From Fabrea salina (Eukaryota; Ciliophora; Heterotrichea; Heterotrichida; Fabreidae), in the NCBI GenBank assembly GCA_022984795.1, contig JALIHJ010000040.1, positions 124,001 to 188,000 of the forward strand: 64,000 nucleotides of DNA, read 5' to 3'. Numbering within the stretch: the stretch's first letter is position 1; the number at the start of each line of letters is the position of its first letter. Below the pieces are notes generated by a model, which made no database searches, was not told where the DNA came from, and saw only the letters and a program-made list of their open reading frames with translations. Shown in pieces: positions 1 through 9,178 of this stretch. Both the position numbers and the translations under genes were made by a program.

Positions 1-388
1 CTAGTGCTCCTAAAGTTGCAAGGAAGGGATTTAGCAAGTGCAGAGCAGAGGTGCTTGACTTCTTAAACAAAATAAAAGCTAGTGAGTCAAACATGCAAGC
101 CATCACTAAAACTAAAAGTCCACAAAGGAAAAAAAAGTAACACCCCCCAGCTAATTGGTAGGTGTAAGTGTTTTGGCAGGAGTCATTTGAACAGCAAGTG
201 CTTAAAAACTCGGAGTAAGAAGCAAAGACTTCTATGCCGTTTAACTTAAAACTCACTCCACTAAGTCCGAACTTAGAACCCCCTGCTTCAAAGAAAACTT
301 CAAACAAACTACAGCTAGTCAAAAGCAACTGCCCTGAGTAAACAGCTAAGCTAGTGTAAGCGTTAGGCATATTCTTATAAGTTTCCAT
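1..388 (-). CDS. Membrane protein with Cys-rich loop, partial (3' end off window)
   Basis: An uninterrupted reverse-strand frame runs from ATG at 386-388 off the left edge (about 129 residues seen). It begins METYKNMPNAY, has a hydrophobic stretch near residues 13-33, a polar part with a Cys cluster (CCSNDSC), and a second strong hydrophobic stretch (YFFFLCGLLVLVMACMF). This suggests a multi-pass protein with a disulfide-rich extracellular loop. I do not recognise the family; a tetraspan-type protein is possible. It is divergent from the MOK gene, with only 29 bp between the start codons. A forward-strand frame over 3-140 is taken as its antisense shadow. Confidence 0.6.
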   Translation of the reverse strand, partial: METYKNMPNAYTSLAVYSGQLLLTSCSLFEVFFEAGGSKFGLSGVSFKLNGIEVFASYSEFLSTCCSNDSCQNTYTYQLAGGCYFFFLCGLLVLVMACMFDSLAFILFKKSSTSALHLLNPFLATLGAL

Positions 389-417
389 TATCTGACACAT
401 ATTAATAACTTCCATTT

Positions 418-1593
418 ATGCACAGTAAGCCCTAAGTAGAATACCGTCTCATTTCAAAGAAGGGCGAAGGAACCTTTTCAGAGGTGCTGAAGGCCCAAAG
501 CATCAAAACAGGCAAATACGTTGCAATTAAATGCATGAAAAACCATTTCGACTCCCTTGAAAAAGTCAACAACCTCCGCGAGATCCAAGCACTAAGACGC
601 TTGTCACCAAACCCACATATAGTCAAGCTACTCGAAATTCTATAGTAATGCCTAATTAGTGACGAACCCACTGGGAGACTTGCTTTGGTCTTTGAATTGA
701 TGGAATTGAATTTGTACGAGTGGATCCGAGGAAGAAGACACTACTTGCCTGAAACAAAGGTTAAATACTACATGTACCAGTTGTTTAAGTCACTAGACCA
801 CATGCACCGCAACGGTATTTTCCACAGGGACATTAAACCTGAAAACGTTCTGATAAACGAAGAAGTTTTGAAACTTGCAGACTTTGGTTCCTGCAGAGGC
901 ATATACAGCAAGCAGCCCTACACTGAGTACATCAGCACTCGTTGGTACAGACCTCCAGAGTGCTTGCTCACTGATGGTTACTACAACTACAAAATGGATA
1001 TTTGGGGAGCAGGTTGTGTGTTTTTTGAAGTCTTGGCTTTGTTTCCTCTTTTTCCGGGAAATAACGAACTAGACCAAGTCCACAAAATCCACAACGTTTT
1101 AGGAACTCCTAGCAAAGAACTACTTATGGAGTACCAACAAAAAGCTTCCCATATGGACTTCAACTTCCCTTCCAAAGATGGAACTGGAATTGATAAACTG
1201 ATTCCACACGTTTCAGCATTAGCACGTGACTTAATTACCAAGTTACTTACTTACAAGCATGACGACCGAATTTCAGCCCGAAAAGCCCTTAAGCATCCTT
1301 ACTTCAAGGACTTGCGCGAAATGGACAAGCCCAGCAAAGTAACTACTTTAAGGACTCCTGACGCCGATAGTGCTGCTGGTGAAGAGACTAAGCATTCTGA
1401 GCCCCAGCTTCCACCAATTAAAGGCCACTTCACTAGAAAGAAACAAGAATTCCGTCTTAAAAACAATCCCTCCAACAAGTCAATTTCAATTGACCATAGA
1501 ACCAACTACTCTAATAAAAAGATTTCTAATGACACTAGGAAACACTACGTTTCTCCCCATAGGAAAAATCTTTTTAAAAACCATTTTAACTAA
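418..1593 (+). CDS. MOK: MOK-type serine/threonine kinase (RCK family), three exons
   Basis: CDS join(418..424,440..644,660..1593), 381 aa. Splicing two 15-nt introns gives an N-terminus MHKYRLISKKGEGTFSEV that matches the MOK glycine loop closely; without splicing the kinase lacks its N-lobe. Visible motifs are Lys in VAIKCMK, HRDIKPEN catalytic loop, DFGSC, and the activation loop QPYTEYISTRWYRPPE with the TEY dual-phosphorylation site typical of MOK/MAK/ICK. The C-terminus (about residues 300-381) is basic and probably disordered. RCK kinases regulate cilium length and intraflagellar transport in other eukaryotes. A MAK/ICK-type relative lies at 50000-51010. The first exon is only 7 nt. 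Confidence 0.93.
425..439 (+). other. 15-nt intron 1 of MOK (phase 1)
   Basis: GTAAGCCCTAAGTAG, A at position 10. Removal joins ATG CAC A to AA TAC, giving MHKYRLI as in MOK homologues. Confidence 0.88.
645..659 (+). other. 15-nt intron 2 of MOK (phase 2)
   Basis: GTAATGCCTAATTAG, A at position 10. Removal joins LLEILY to DEPTGRLALVFELM and restores kinase homology across the junction. Confidence 0.92.
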
Positions 1594-1641
1594 CAAGGAA
1601 TACCATTCTAGAAAAGTAAATTTACTTGGCTATAAATAAAT

Positions 1642-2379
1642 ATGATAACTTGGCTTGGTCACGCAGGGTTTAAGATTAGGTGCAAAGATCCCGGTTCTGG
1701 GGAGGAAAAGGTAATATTTATTGATCCTTGGCTTAGCTGCCCTACTTGTCCTGAGTCTGAAAAAACCCAAGAAAAAGCTGACCTTATTCTTGTGACTCAC
1801 GGACACTTTGACCACTGTTCTGACTCCCCTGAACTAAGTGCTAAAACAGGTGCACCCATTGTAGCTGTTCGTGAACTTGCAGAAGTACTTTCTGCTAAAG
1901 GAGCAGCCCAAATTACAGGAATGAATAAAGGTGGCACACTCGAGTACGACTACTGCAATGTTACAATGGTAAGTGCAGACCATAGTGGAGGTGGACCTGA
2001 TGGTGTGTACGCAGGAGCCCCCACAGGATTTGTTGTTAGCTTCAAAGACGGTTCGCCTTCAATTTACCACGGAGGAGACACTAACGTTTTCTCAGACATG
2101 AAGATTATTTCGGACCTTTACCAACCCCAAATAGCTCTGTTGCCTATTGGAGGCCACTTTACAATGTCCCCTAGAGAAGCAGCCTATGCTTTGAACCAGT
2201 TCTTATTGAGTGTGAAGACTGTAGTTCCCATGCACTACGGCACCTTCCCTCTTTTGAAGGGAAACCCTGAACAACTTGCAACTGAGTTGCAAAACACCTT
2301 CCCTAACCCTTCAAGAGGTCCACTTAAAATCGAAAACTTGAATATTGGAACTGAAGTGGAGTTAAGTTCTATCGTTTAA
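1642..2379 (+). CDS. Metallo-beta-lactamase-fold hydrolase, UPF0173/YtkL-like
   Basis: 245 aa. It starts MITWLGHAGF, the usual start of UPF0173 metal-dependent hydrolases, followed by FIDPWLS. The metal motif is THGHFDH (residues 52-58), with further ligands in VSADHSGG and the late PMHYGTF motif. Length is close to the bacterial proteins (about 225-245). The substrate of this family is unknown. The ATG is preceded by an A/T-only leader TATAAATAAAT, and the gene converges on the PI4K-like gene with 8 bp between stops. The prokaryote-like family makes an ancient transfer possible, but codon use does not stand out. Confidence 0.85.
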   Translation: MITWLGHAGFKIRCKDPGSGEEKVIFIDPWLSCPTCPESEKTQEKADLILVTHGHFDHCSDSPELSAKTGAPIVAVRELAEVLSAKGAAQITGMNKGGTLEYDYCNVTMVSADHSGGGPDGVYAGAPTGFVVSFKDGSPSIYHGGDTNVFSDMKIISDLYQPQIALLPIGGHFTMSPREAAYALNQFLLSVKTVVPMHYGTFPLLKGNPEQLATELQNTFPNPSRGPLKIENLNIGTEVELSSIV

Positions 2380-2387
2380 TTAACTAT

Positions 2388-4016
2388 TTACGCAAAAGCA
2401 TTACTAATAGAACGAAGTCTACCACCTGGTGCTTCAAAGCGCCTTAGCTGTCTTAATTTGATCTGAATTGACTGCTCCAGAAAAGCTTCAATGTAATAGA
2501 ACAGCTTGTTGTTGAAAGCTTGTTCATCGTTGGTCTCAGCCTTAACAGGAGGTTGCGAGTTAAGCGCGACCAAAGAAGGAAGGGACAAGCTCCTGCCATT
2601 TGAGTCCTTGATAGCGAAGGTTTCTTCCTTGTCTTCCTCTTCAGAAGAAGATAACTCGGATATGGTCATGACCATGTCTAACGGGTCAGATTCGTCAGTG
2701 TCAGCGTTGCAGCGCGGAGAAGCAGGAAAGCAAAACTCCATTTCGTTGACTGAGTAAGCCCTGTCCCGCTTTGCGTGCTTAGGTTCCAGAGACTTCTCTA
2801 TTTTGAGCATTTTAGTAAGTCCTTTATGTATACTTCGATATAGTTTCAAGGCTTTATCTACAACCTGTTCGACAACAGAAGGTTCGTCATCGAAAGAAGG
2901 TCGGTACAGTAAAGAGCCGATGCTGTGCAAGGATAGTCCTGCTTCAGCGCCTTTTTTCAGTAAAGTTGAGGAAATCCTGATGTTTCGGAAGCATGCGTCT
3001 CGAAAAGGCATGGTGTTCCTAAGCAATAAAATGTCGTTTAGGGGATTGAGCTTTTGTACATAGTCTAGGCAAGTCGGAGTAAAGGGATCTTTGGTGTGCA
3101 CCCACTCCATCCAGCACAAGTCATACTGGGATATGTCAAAGCAGTCCGGAATAGTTAACCCGTGGTCTATAGGAACTAGTTCGTAGTTTTCTAAAACTAT
3201 CATGTTGGCTTCATTTCTGTCCATGTTCAGTAACCGAATGTCCAAAATAGCTATTTTCTGCACTTGTTCTTTCGAAAAAAGTGAGTTAGAAAAGTCCTCC
3301 ACACAGCCTTTGTTCTTCACGAACTTCTGCAAAGACCCCTTTTTGGGGTAGAGAGAGTTGCTGTAACAAAAAGTTTCGTGCTGGGCTTCAACCAAGGTAG
3401 TAGGTGGCACTCCTGAAAAGTGCTCGTAGTCTAGCATGTAAGCAGCTACTTCTCTGTAACCGCCTTCTCCTGACAGAACTCCGTTTCTGAACCCTAAGGT
3501 TCCTATTTTCCCTACGTGACCTCTTGGATTCATGCAGGCAAAAGCTTCTTCGTCCAGAGGCTTGAAAACCCCACTTAGCTTTCTAATAGCGTTACGCATC
3601 ATGTAAGTGCCTCCAGTTCCGTCTAGAGTCAAGGTGGGTGCTAAACCCAAAGCTAAGGCTTGGTTAAGTTCAACTACTAACTTAGGCAAAGGAGCTTCTT
3701 CCAAGCTTCCAGGAACAATCCTTACGAAGTTACCGGAAGGCTTCTTAAGTTCAACGTTTATCACACGGTTTATCTTTTCCGAGTCGAAAACGTGGTAGTC
3801 ATTCAACAGGCGAGAGTTGCTGAGCTCTATATGTCCGTAGAAAAGGCGCTGGTCATGGATTGGAACCATAGTAATGCGAGAAATTTCTTGCTTTAAATCT
3901 TTTACTGAAGTCCATTGGAAAATAGTAAGCTTTTCACTGGTTCCAGCTATGCGGACTGTGATATGGCATCGACGAACTTTCCGTATAGCTTTTCGTCCCA
4001 GTGAAGAATAGGACAT
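2388..4016 (-). CDS. Phosphatidylinositol 4-kinase-like protein with ubiquitin-like domain (PI4K gamma/UbDK type)
   Basis: 542 aa from ATG 4014-4016 (MSYSSLGRKAIRK). An upstream in-frame ATG at 4121 would invade the divergent WDR70 coding region and adds an antisense-looking leader, so it was rejected. Residues about 20-95 form a ubiquitin-like fold (TVRIAGTSEKLTIFQW ... LFYGHIELSNSRLL). A PI3/PI4K type II-like domain follows: GTGGTYMMRN nucleotide loop, KPLDEEAFA, GGYREVAAYMLD, catalytic DIRLLNMDRNEANMIV and metal-binding PIDHGLTIP. This order matches plant PI4K gamma proteins, several of which act as protein kinases instead, so lipid activity is not assured. The tail is Ser/Glu-rich with DE(S)D runs. 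Confidence 0.85.
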   Translation of the reverse strand: MSYSSLGRKAIRKVRRCHITVRIAGTSEKLTIFQWTSVKDLKQEISRITMVPIHDQRLFYGHIELSNSRLLNDYHVFDSEKINRVINVELKKPSGNFVRIVPGSLEEAPLPKLVVELNQALALGLAPTLTLDGTGGTYMMRNAIRKLSGVFKPLDEEAFACMNPRGHVGKIGTLGFRNGVLSGEGGYREVAAYMLDYEHFSGVPPTTLVEAQHETFCYSNSLYPKKGSLQKFVKNKGCVEDFSNSLFSKEQVQKIAILDIRLLNMDRNEANMIVLENYELVPIDHGLTIPDCFDISQYDLCWMEWVHTKDPFTPTCLDYVQKLNPLNDILLLRNTMPFRDACFRNIRISSTLLKKGAEAGLSLHSIGSLLYRPSFDDEPSVVEQVVDKALKLYRSIHKGLTKMLKIEKSLEPKHAKRDRAYSVNEMEFCFPASPRCNADTDESDPLDMVMTISELSSSEEEDKEETFAIKDSNGRSLSLPSLVALNSQPPVKAETNDEQAFNNKLFYYIEAFLEQSIQIKLRQLRRFEAPGGRLRSISNAFA

Positions 4017-4047
4017 TTTTACTACTAACGTTGGTAGTTCTAGTAAA

Positions 4048-6204
4048 ATGAGCAATATAGATCCTAGAAAGCCCTCTTGGGCTCCCAAAGAGCCAAGGAG
4101 ACCCCAGGAAGCTTCCGACACTTCAGAAGAAGAAGACCAAGTGTACTTCAGACGAGCTGCTCCCTACGAAGTCAGACTCAGACTAGGTCCAATCACCTAC
4201 GGACAAGATGTTCCTTACTACCAAGACAACCAAGCTTCACTTACAGAACTTACTTACTTGCAAAGGAGCCAACTAGCCACTGACCCCAGCATGTACAGAA
4301 AAGACAAGAAAGGCAGAGTTATCAAAAGCAATGAAGCTGAAAAATTAGAAAGGCGCCTGCAAAAAAAGAAGCAAAGGTTCCAAAAAAAGAAACAAGAAAA
4401 ACTACTGAAAAAACAAGAAGAACTCCAAAAGACCCTAAATTTCCAAGAAGACATGCAAGTCGAGGAACCCCAAATGGAACAGTTGGGTCTTCCAAAACAT
4501 TTTGGCCGGTTTGAACAAGAAAAGACTCTCCCTGAGGAAGAAATTCACTCTGCACTTCAAAGGCCCTTAGTTACCCACAAGCATCAGAACTCTGGATCTA
4601 ACTCTGACGGAACGCATGAAAGTGACTACTTGGATGAGTCTTTCATTGCAATGGAGGACCTTCCTTTAACTCACGAAATTCCGCTAGAAGGCCACACAAA
4701 AGCTGTGTGCTGCATTGATATTGACCCTTCAACTTCTAGAATGGCCACTTCAAGTCTGGACTACACTGTTAAGTTGTGGGACTTCACCAGCATGAACGAA
4801 GCTCTTCAATACTTCAGGTCGTTTGAACCCTTTGAAGGACACCCCGTTAGAGATGCTAAGTTTAGTTTAAACGGAAAGCACTTACTTGTATCTGCAGGAG
4901 ACGTGCAAGCTAAAATCTTTAGCAAAGAAGGAAGGCTTCACTACGAGTGTGTGAAAGGAGACATGTACATTGCAGACATGACTCACACAAAAGGCCACAC
5001 ACAGATGGTAACTGGTGCAGAGTGGCACCCCCAAAAACAGACTTACTTCGGAACTAGTAGTTTAGATGGAACTGTAAGGGTTTGGGACCTCCACGGAAAA
5101 CTCATAGGAATGGACAAGCAACTAAGCCACACTACTCTCCACAAAGCACGCAACTCTAGAAACTTGAAGGTAGGAGTAGACACCCTGTCCTGGAGTCCTT
5201 TTGGAAATCTTATATTTGGAGGTTGCAGTGACGGGTCAATTCAAGTTTGGGAAACCCAGAAAGGCAACTCTCCTTACCCCAAACTAGCTAACTACCAAGC
5301 TCACCACCCAGAAATCACTTGTATAAAGCACTTTGAAGACGGAAACAGGTTTTTAAGCAGAGCACAAGACGACACGCTTAAGTTGTGGGACTTGAGAAGG
5401 TTCAATACACCCATTCACTCTTGGGAAAACTTGCCTTGCAAGAACTACAGGTTTCAGGTAGAGTTGTCTCCTAGCGAAGACATGATTCTTTGCGGAACTT
5501 CAAGTTACGAAAAAAAAGGCCCAGGGTTCCTTAAGATCTTTAAAACAGAAACCTTCGAAGAACTTGGAAAACTCCAAGTAGAGTCTGGGGTAGTGGCTGT
5601 TAAGTGGCAGTCTGCTTTGAATCAAATCATTTTGGGCTGCACCAATGGAAAGGTTATTAGCATGTACAACCCTAAGCAAAGCCAAGGAGGACTAGTTGAG
5701 TGCATCAAAAGACCTGTTCACCAGTACCGGCCACAAGAACTGTTTTTGGACAAGCCTATAATTACTCCTTATAGTTTGCCCCAGTTCAAACAAAACTTCA
5801 CACTGAAGTCCAAAGAACTTGAAAAACAAAGAGAAGACCCCTTCCTCACTCAAAAACCTAAAGAACCCATATTCCCTCCTTCAAGTGACGGACGCATGCT
5901 AGGCATAAACACCCTTACACAATACATCATAAACAGCAGCCAAAAAGCAGCACGTCCAGAAGACGACCCACGAGAAGCACTTTTGAGTTACCACCAAGAA
6001 ACTACCCAAAAACCTGTTTGGGTAGCCCCAGCTTACTCCCAAACCCAGCCTCAACCCCTTTTCGACTACTCTAAAGAAACCTACCAAGAAAGAGAGTACC
6101 TAAGCAAAAACTTAGCTCCTAAGTGCAAGTCTTGTGGGCTTAAGTTCTGCACTTGTTCCAAAAGAAGAACTGGAGACGACCCTGTTTTTAGCATAGAAAA
6201 GTAA
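4048..6204 (+). CDS. WDR70: WD40 protein WDR70
   Basis: 718 aa. Acidic and basic N-terminal third with a Lys/Gln-rich coiled segment (residues about 95-135), then WD40 repeats from about residue 215 (EIPLEGHTKAVCCIDIDP...VKLWDF). WDR70-specific blocks are recognisable: EGHPVRDAKF, CVKGDMYIADMTHTKGHTQMV, TSSLDGTVRVWDL. The C-terminus is CXXC-containing (CKSCGLKFCTC). In fungi and animals WDR70 is nuclear, works with CUL4-DDB1 and promotes H2B ubiquitylation at DNA breaks. Divergent from the PI4K-like gene with a 31-bp spacer. Confidence 0.9.
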   Translation: MSNIDPRKPSWAPKEPRRPQEASDTSEEEDQVYFRRAAPYEVRLRLGPITYGQDVPYYQDNQASLTELTYLQRSQLATDPSMYRKDKKGRVIKSNEAEKLERRLQKKKQRFQKKKQEKLLKKQEELQKTLNFQEDMQVEEPQMEQLGLPKHFGRFEQEKTLPEEEIHSALQRPLVTHKHQNSGSNSDGTHESDYLDESFIAMEDLPLTHEIPLEGHTKAVCCIDIDPSTSRMATSSLDYTVKLWDFTSMNEALQYFRSFEPFEGHPVRDAKFSLNGKHLLVSAGDVQAKIFSKEGRLHYECVKGDMYIADMTHTKGHTQMVTGAEWHPQKQTYFGTSSLDGTVRVWDLHGKLIGMDKQLSHTTLHKARNSRNLKVGVDTLSWSPFGNLIFGGCSDGSIQVWETQKGNSPYPKLANYQAHHPEITCIKHFEDGNRFLSRAQDDTLKLWDLRRFNTPIHSWENLPCKNYRFQVELSPSEDMILCGTSSYEKKGPGFLKIFKTETFEELGKLQVESGVVAVKWQSALNQIILGCTNGKVISMYNPKQSQGGLVECIKRPVHQYRPQELFLDKPIITPYSLPQFKQNFTLKSKELEKQREDPFLTQKPKEPIFPPSSDGRMLGINTLTQYIINSSQKAARPEDDPREALLSYHQETTQKPVWVAPAYSQTQPQPLFDYSKETYQEREYLSKNLAPKCKSCGLKFCTCSKRRTGDDPVFSIEK

Positions 6205-6211
6205 TTGTAAA

Positions 6212-6610
6212 ATGGCTTCGAATTACGACCCAAAAGTAAACAGGTACCGCAGCTTCAGGTTCAACGGGCCTTACCCAGATTACGAGTCCATGCGACTTGA
6301 CAAACCTCAAAATGTTCTTGACAAAGACGAGTACTGCGAGCTTATGGGCCAGGTAGTAAATGCTCGTTTGGACGAGCTCACTATACTATCCCTTGGAATG
6401 GCCTCCCAATACTTGGTTAAGTACCTTAAAGGTTTCAGAACTCTAGGTGGGTATTCCCGAACTGCTGTTCGCTTTGGAATAGCTTTATTGCCCTTTTACT
6501 TGATGAATGAAAAGAACTCTTCCAAATTGAACAACAAGTATGAAGAGTTACTTACCAATAAACTTAAGCAGAACTACGAAAACCCTATTTCGCACCAACT
6601 TAAATTTTAG
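6212..6610 (+). CDS. Small putative membrane protein, unknown
   Basis: 132 aa, no family recognised. N-terminal 40 residues are rich in Tyr/Arg/Pro (FRFNGPYPDYESMRLDKPQ); residues about 58-100 are hydrophobic with a GYSRTAVRFGIALLPFYLM segment; a charged tail follows (KYEELLTNKLKQ). The layout (charged head, hydrophobic middle, KYE..L tail) resembles loosely the two small proteins at 15826-16947. It starts 7 bp after WDR70 with leader TTGTAAA. Possibly mitochondrial, by composition only. Confidence 0.6.
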   Translation: MASNYDPKVNRYRSFRFNGPYPDYESMRLDKPQNVLDKDEYCELMGQVVNARLDELTILSLGMASQYLVKYLKGFRTLGGYSRTAVRFGIALLPFYLMNEKNSSKLNNKYEELLTNKLKQNYENPISHQLKF

Positions 6611-6632
6611 GTAACAGCTTAAGTACTAATTT

Positions 6633-7340
6633 ATGGTGATTTTAGTAGTTAGCGGGTGTCCTGGCTCAGGCAAGTCTACTTTATTGAAGCAAATAGGGGA
6701 AACTATTGAAGCTGATCAGATTTTAAGACAACTTGGAGGCTTTTCAGTGGAGAACTACCATAGAGCCAAGCAAGTTATGCACGAAGCAGCTTTGAACAAA
6801 ATTCAGAACCAACAAGACGCACTCATAGACGACACTAACCACCTTAGAAGCATGGTTAAGTTCTACAGGAACTTAGCCAAAACTCACTGTGTTGGTTGGG
6901 TGCACGTGATAATTGAAGTGCCTCTTGACTTAGCTACTGAAAGAAACAACTCTAGGGGCGACAAAGTTGATGTTGCAACTCTCCAAAAGATTCATTCACA
7001 ACTTTCACAAGAAAACTTTTTCAGAGAAAGCATTAGAATCGGCCCAGAAAACCCACTTGAAAGAGTTAAGGACTTGCTGGAAAGCCCCTTGTACTTAACT
7101 AAAGAACAACAAAAGTTAAGACATTTCAGTTGCCAAAACTTAGTACACCAAGTTGACTTAGCTCTTAGAAAACACATAAAAGAAATCATTCTAAACACTC
7201 AAAAAGACAAAAGACAAAACACTGCAGTTCTTTGTAGTCAGTGCAAAGAGAACACACTAGCTTGCACTAGAAGTGGTTTAAGTTTTAAAGACTCACTTGC
7301 TTACTTTTTTGAAATTCTAGACCAAATTAACCTAAAATAA
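6633..7340 (+). CDS. PSTK: L-seryl-tRNA(Sec) kinase-like P-loop protein
   Basis: 235 aa. P-loop GCPGSGKST at residues 8-16, then LIDDTNHLRSMVKFYRNLAK, EVPLDLATERNNSR and the basic tail expected of PSTK/KTI12-type kinases. PSTK phosphorylates Ser-tRNA(Sec) before conversion to Sec-tRNA. The DD..(L)RSM block and N-SR motif favour PSTK over the related tRNA-modification factor KTI12, but I cannot separate them with certainty by eye. Its stop codon TAA is directly followed by the ATG of the MFS gene. Relevant to the Cys-form SelT at 23352-23912. Confidence 0.72.
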   Translation: MVILVVSGCPGSGKSTLLKQIGETIEADQILRQLGGFSVENYHRAKQVMHEAALNKIQNQQDALIDDTNHLRSMVKFYRNLAKTHCVGWVHVIIEVPLDLATERNNSRGDKVDVATLQKIHSQLSQENFFRESIRIGPENPLERVKDLLESPLYLTKEQQKLRHFSCQNLVHQVDLALRKHIKEIILNTQKDKRQNTAVLCSQCKENTLACTRSGLSFKDSLAYFFEILDQINLK

Positions 7341-8690
7341 ATGACTAGTAACCCTGGCTTAGAGTCTAAAGTTCCTTACTATTCTGAGTTAGGTCAAAAG
7401 AAAAGTACAAGCCAAACACTTTTAGGAATATGCACACTCATAGGGGGGATTCTGCTCAACATAGTAGCTGGGAGCCTGCTAACTTGGGGAATGATTTACC
7501 CCTACATAGGTTCTTACCTTAGGTCCTTGGATTCTTCAGTGAGCTTTTCAGAAGTATACTCAGCACTTCCGCTTTCTTTTCTGATAGAAAATGTAGGAGT
7601 ATTTGCAGCTCCTTTTTTAATCAGGTTAGGTGGAACTAGAAAAACTCTTTTGGAAGGAGGCGCTCTGACTTCTCTGTCGTTTATGATCTGTTCACTCTTG
7701 AAGAGTTCAACTGCTGTAGTTTGGACCTATGCAGTGTTGTTTGGAACAGGTGCAGGCATCATCACTATTACTTCTTTTTTTCCTGCTTGGGACCATTTCC
7801 CTCGCTCTAGGGGAATGGTTACTGGGTTCATCATGTCTGGCTACAGCGCTTCAAACCTTGTTTTTGGACTCTTGTTTACTTATTTAGCCAATCCCACAAA
7901 CAAGGAGCCCAATAACTTGGACTTTGGCGAAGAAGTTAACAGAAACATTCCTTATGTGATGCTTTTGATGGGACTTGTTTTTGCAGGAGTCACAATAGTG
8001 GGAGTTTTTCTGGTAAGAGAAGCTAGAGTCCATACTCAGGCTTTAATGTCTGCTCCTCTTGGAAAGTTTTCAGTCAAGCAAATGCTTAGTGAAAAGCAGT
8101 TTTGGGGAATGTTTTTCCTGGGTTATACAGTGTTTTTTTTCTGGTACTTCTTTGTGGGGGTGTTTAAGTCTTACGGTTTGCAAGTATTTGGAGATGATCA
8201 TTTTTTGACTTACATAGGGTCTGTGGCAGGAGCAGCAGGGGGAGTAGGAAGGGTATTTTGGCCAACTTTGCTGGACTATTTTTCTTTTAGAAAAGTAATG
8301 ACTTGTAGTATGATTCTGCAGCTAGTTGGGTGTAGCAGTTTACACTTTATAGTAAGCGCCAAGTACCTCTATGGGGCTGTAGTGGTAGTTTTGTTCTTTT
8401 GCTGCTCAGCAGTGTACCCCGGTTTAGCCGTTGAAACTAACAATATCTTTCACGCCTATAGTTCCCAAGTCTGGCCTTTTATTTACCTTGCTGCAACCTT
8501 AGCTTCAGTTTCTTCAATAGTGCTTAAGTACATAGGAGAGGCAGTTGGATACTTCTATATCTACGCAGTGTGTTCTTTAGTCATACTAACGAGTATAGTG
8601 CTTTTAGGAACTATCAGGAGAGAGCCTGTGAAGTGGGCAAAGTCCAAAGAAGTCCAAGAAATTCTGCTGGATCAGCTTTTAAAAATTTAA
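7341..8690 (+). CDS. Major facilitator superfamily transporter (monocarboxylate/OFA-like)
   Basis: 449 aa with about 12 hydrophobic segments in two halves, short cytosolic N-terminus and a central loop (residues about 220-255). The loop after helix 2 contains LIRLGGTRKTLLEG, the place of MFS motif A; HFPRSRGMVTGFIMSGYSASNLVFG resembles the helix 4-5 region of oxalate/formate and monocarboxylate-type transporters. Substrate cannot be read from sequence. ATG abuts the upstream stop with zero intergenic bases, so its 5' leader must lie in the PSTK coding region. Confidence 0.85.
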   Translation: MTSNPGLESKVPYYSELGQKKSTSQTLLGICTLIGGILLNIVAGSLLTWGMIYPYIGSYLRSLDSSVSFSEVYSALPLSFLIENVGVFAAPFLIRLGGTRKTLLEGGALTSLSFMICSLLKSSTAVVWTYAVLFGTGAGIITITSFFPAWDHFPRSRGMVTGFIMSGYSASNLVFGLLFTYLANPTNKEPNNLDFGEEVNRNIPYVMLLMGLVFAGVTIVGVFLVREARVHTQALMSAPLGKFSVKQMLSEKQFWGMFFLGYTVFFFWYFFVGVFKSYGLQVFGDDHFLTYIGSVAGAAGGVGRVFWPTLLDYFSFRKVMTCSMILQLVGCSSLHFIVSAKYLYGAVVVVLFFCCSAVYPGLAVETNNIFHAYSSQVWPFIYLAATLASVSSIVLKYIGEAVGYFYIYAVCSLVILTSIVLLGTIRREPVKWAKSKEVQEILLDQLLKI

Positions 8691-8712
8691 GCTTGTAAAT
8701 ATCTTGCAGGTG

Positions 8713-8729
8713 TTTATAAAAATGCTAGG
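8713..8729 (+). repeat. 17-bp start-site repeat, copy 1
   Basis: TTTATAAAAATGCTAGG covers the leader and first codons of the gene at 8722. An exact inverted copy lies at 9636-9652. Confidence 0.8.
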
Positions 8730-9177
8730 CCATTACACCCGGAGGCAAAGCTTACGTCTTGTGCGCAGTTTCACAGGGGGTCGCGAAGACGGAATAAATG
8801 TAAGTCACTCAAGTCAACTGCGAGTGGTGTCCACCAACCAATGGCCAATTCCTTACTACAAGCGCCAATCTTGGGCACCGCGTTCTTTGTACCCAGACAG
8901 TGATTACAATGTCAAGATTATGAACACTGAAGTTGGCTCCCCCGACGACGTCAACGTTTTCATGGCTGAAAAAGAACTTAAGAACAGCGTATGGGGTCGT
9001 GAGGTGCTTGATACTATGCACAAGCTTAACCTCAAAGGCACTCTGAACACCCAAATTGCCTCTCCTGCCAGGGCAGCTGAGGTTTACATGGAAGACTTAC
9101 TTACTCACCTTGACTACCCTCGCAAGGAAAACCGGAGAATTCTTAAGAAGCATAAGTTTGAAGAAGTCTTCAGTTAA
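8722..9177 (+). CDS. Conserved-looking basic protein, probably mitochondrial, unknown
   Basis: 151 aa from ATG 8722 (MLGHYTRRQSLRLVRSF); an in-frame TTG at 8704 is upstream but ATG is preferred. The first 20 residues are Arg-rich without acids, a typical mitochondrial presequence. The body contains QWPIPYYKRQSWAPRSLYPDSDY and a helical C-terminus. Family not recognised. Its start region TTTATAAAAATGCTAGG is repeated exactly at the start of the mitochondrial ATP synthase gene opposite it, and the two genes' stops are 1 bp apart. Confidence 0.7.
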   Translation: MLGHYTRRQSLRLVRSFTGGREDGINVSHSSQLRVVSTNQWPIPYYKRQSWAPRSLYPDSDYNVKIMNTEVGSPDDVNVFMAEKELKNSVWGREVLDTMHKLNLKGTLNTQIASPARAAEVYMEDLLTHLDYPRKENRRILKKHKFEEVFS

Positions 9178-9178
9178 G

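Noticed and set aside
3-140. Forward-strand frame at the left edge ending in Lys-rich SPQRKKK
   Set aside because: The reverse strand holds a cleaner frame with ATG, membrane segments and Cys cluster over the full 1-388; the forward frame is probably its shadow.
4017-4121. Longer N-terminus of the PI4K-like protein from ATG 4121
   Set aside because: It would overlap the well supported start of WDR70 on the other strand, and the extra residues look like antisense of WDR70. The ATG at 4016 gives a natural basic start.
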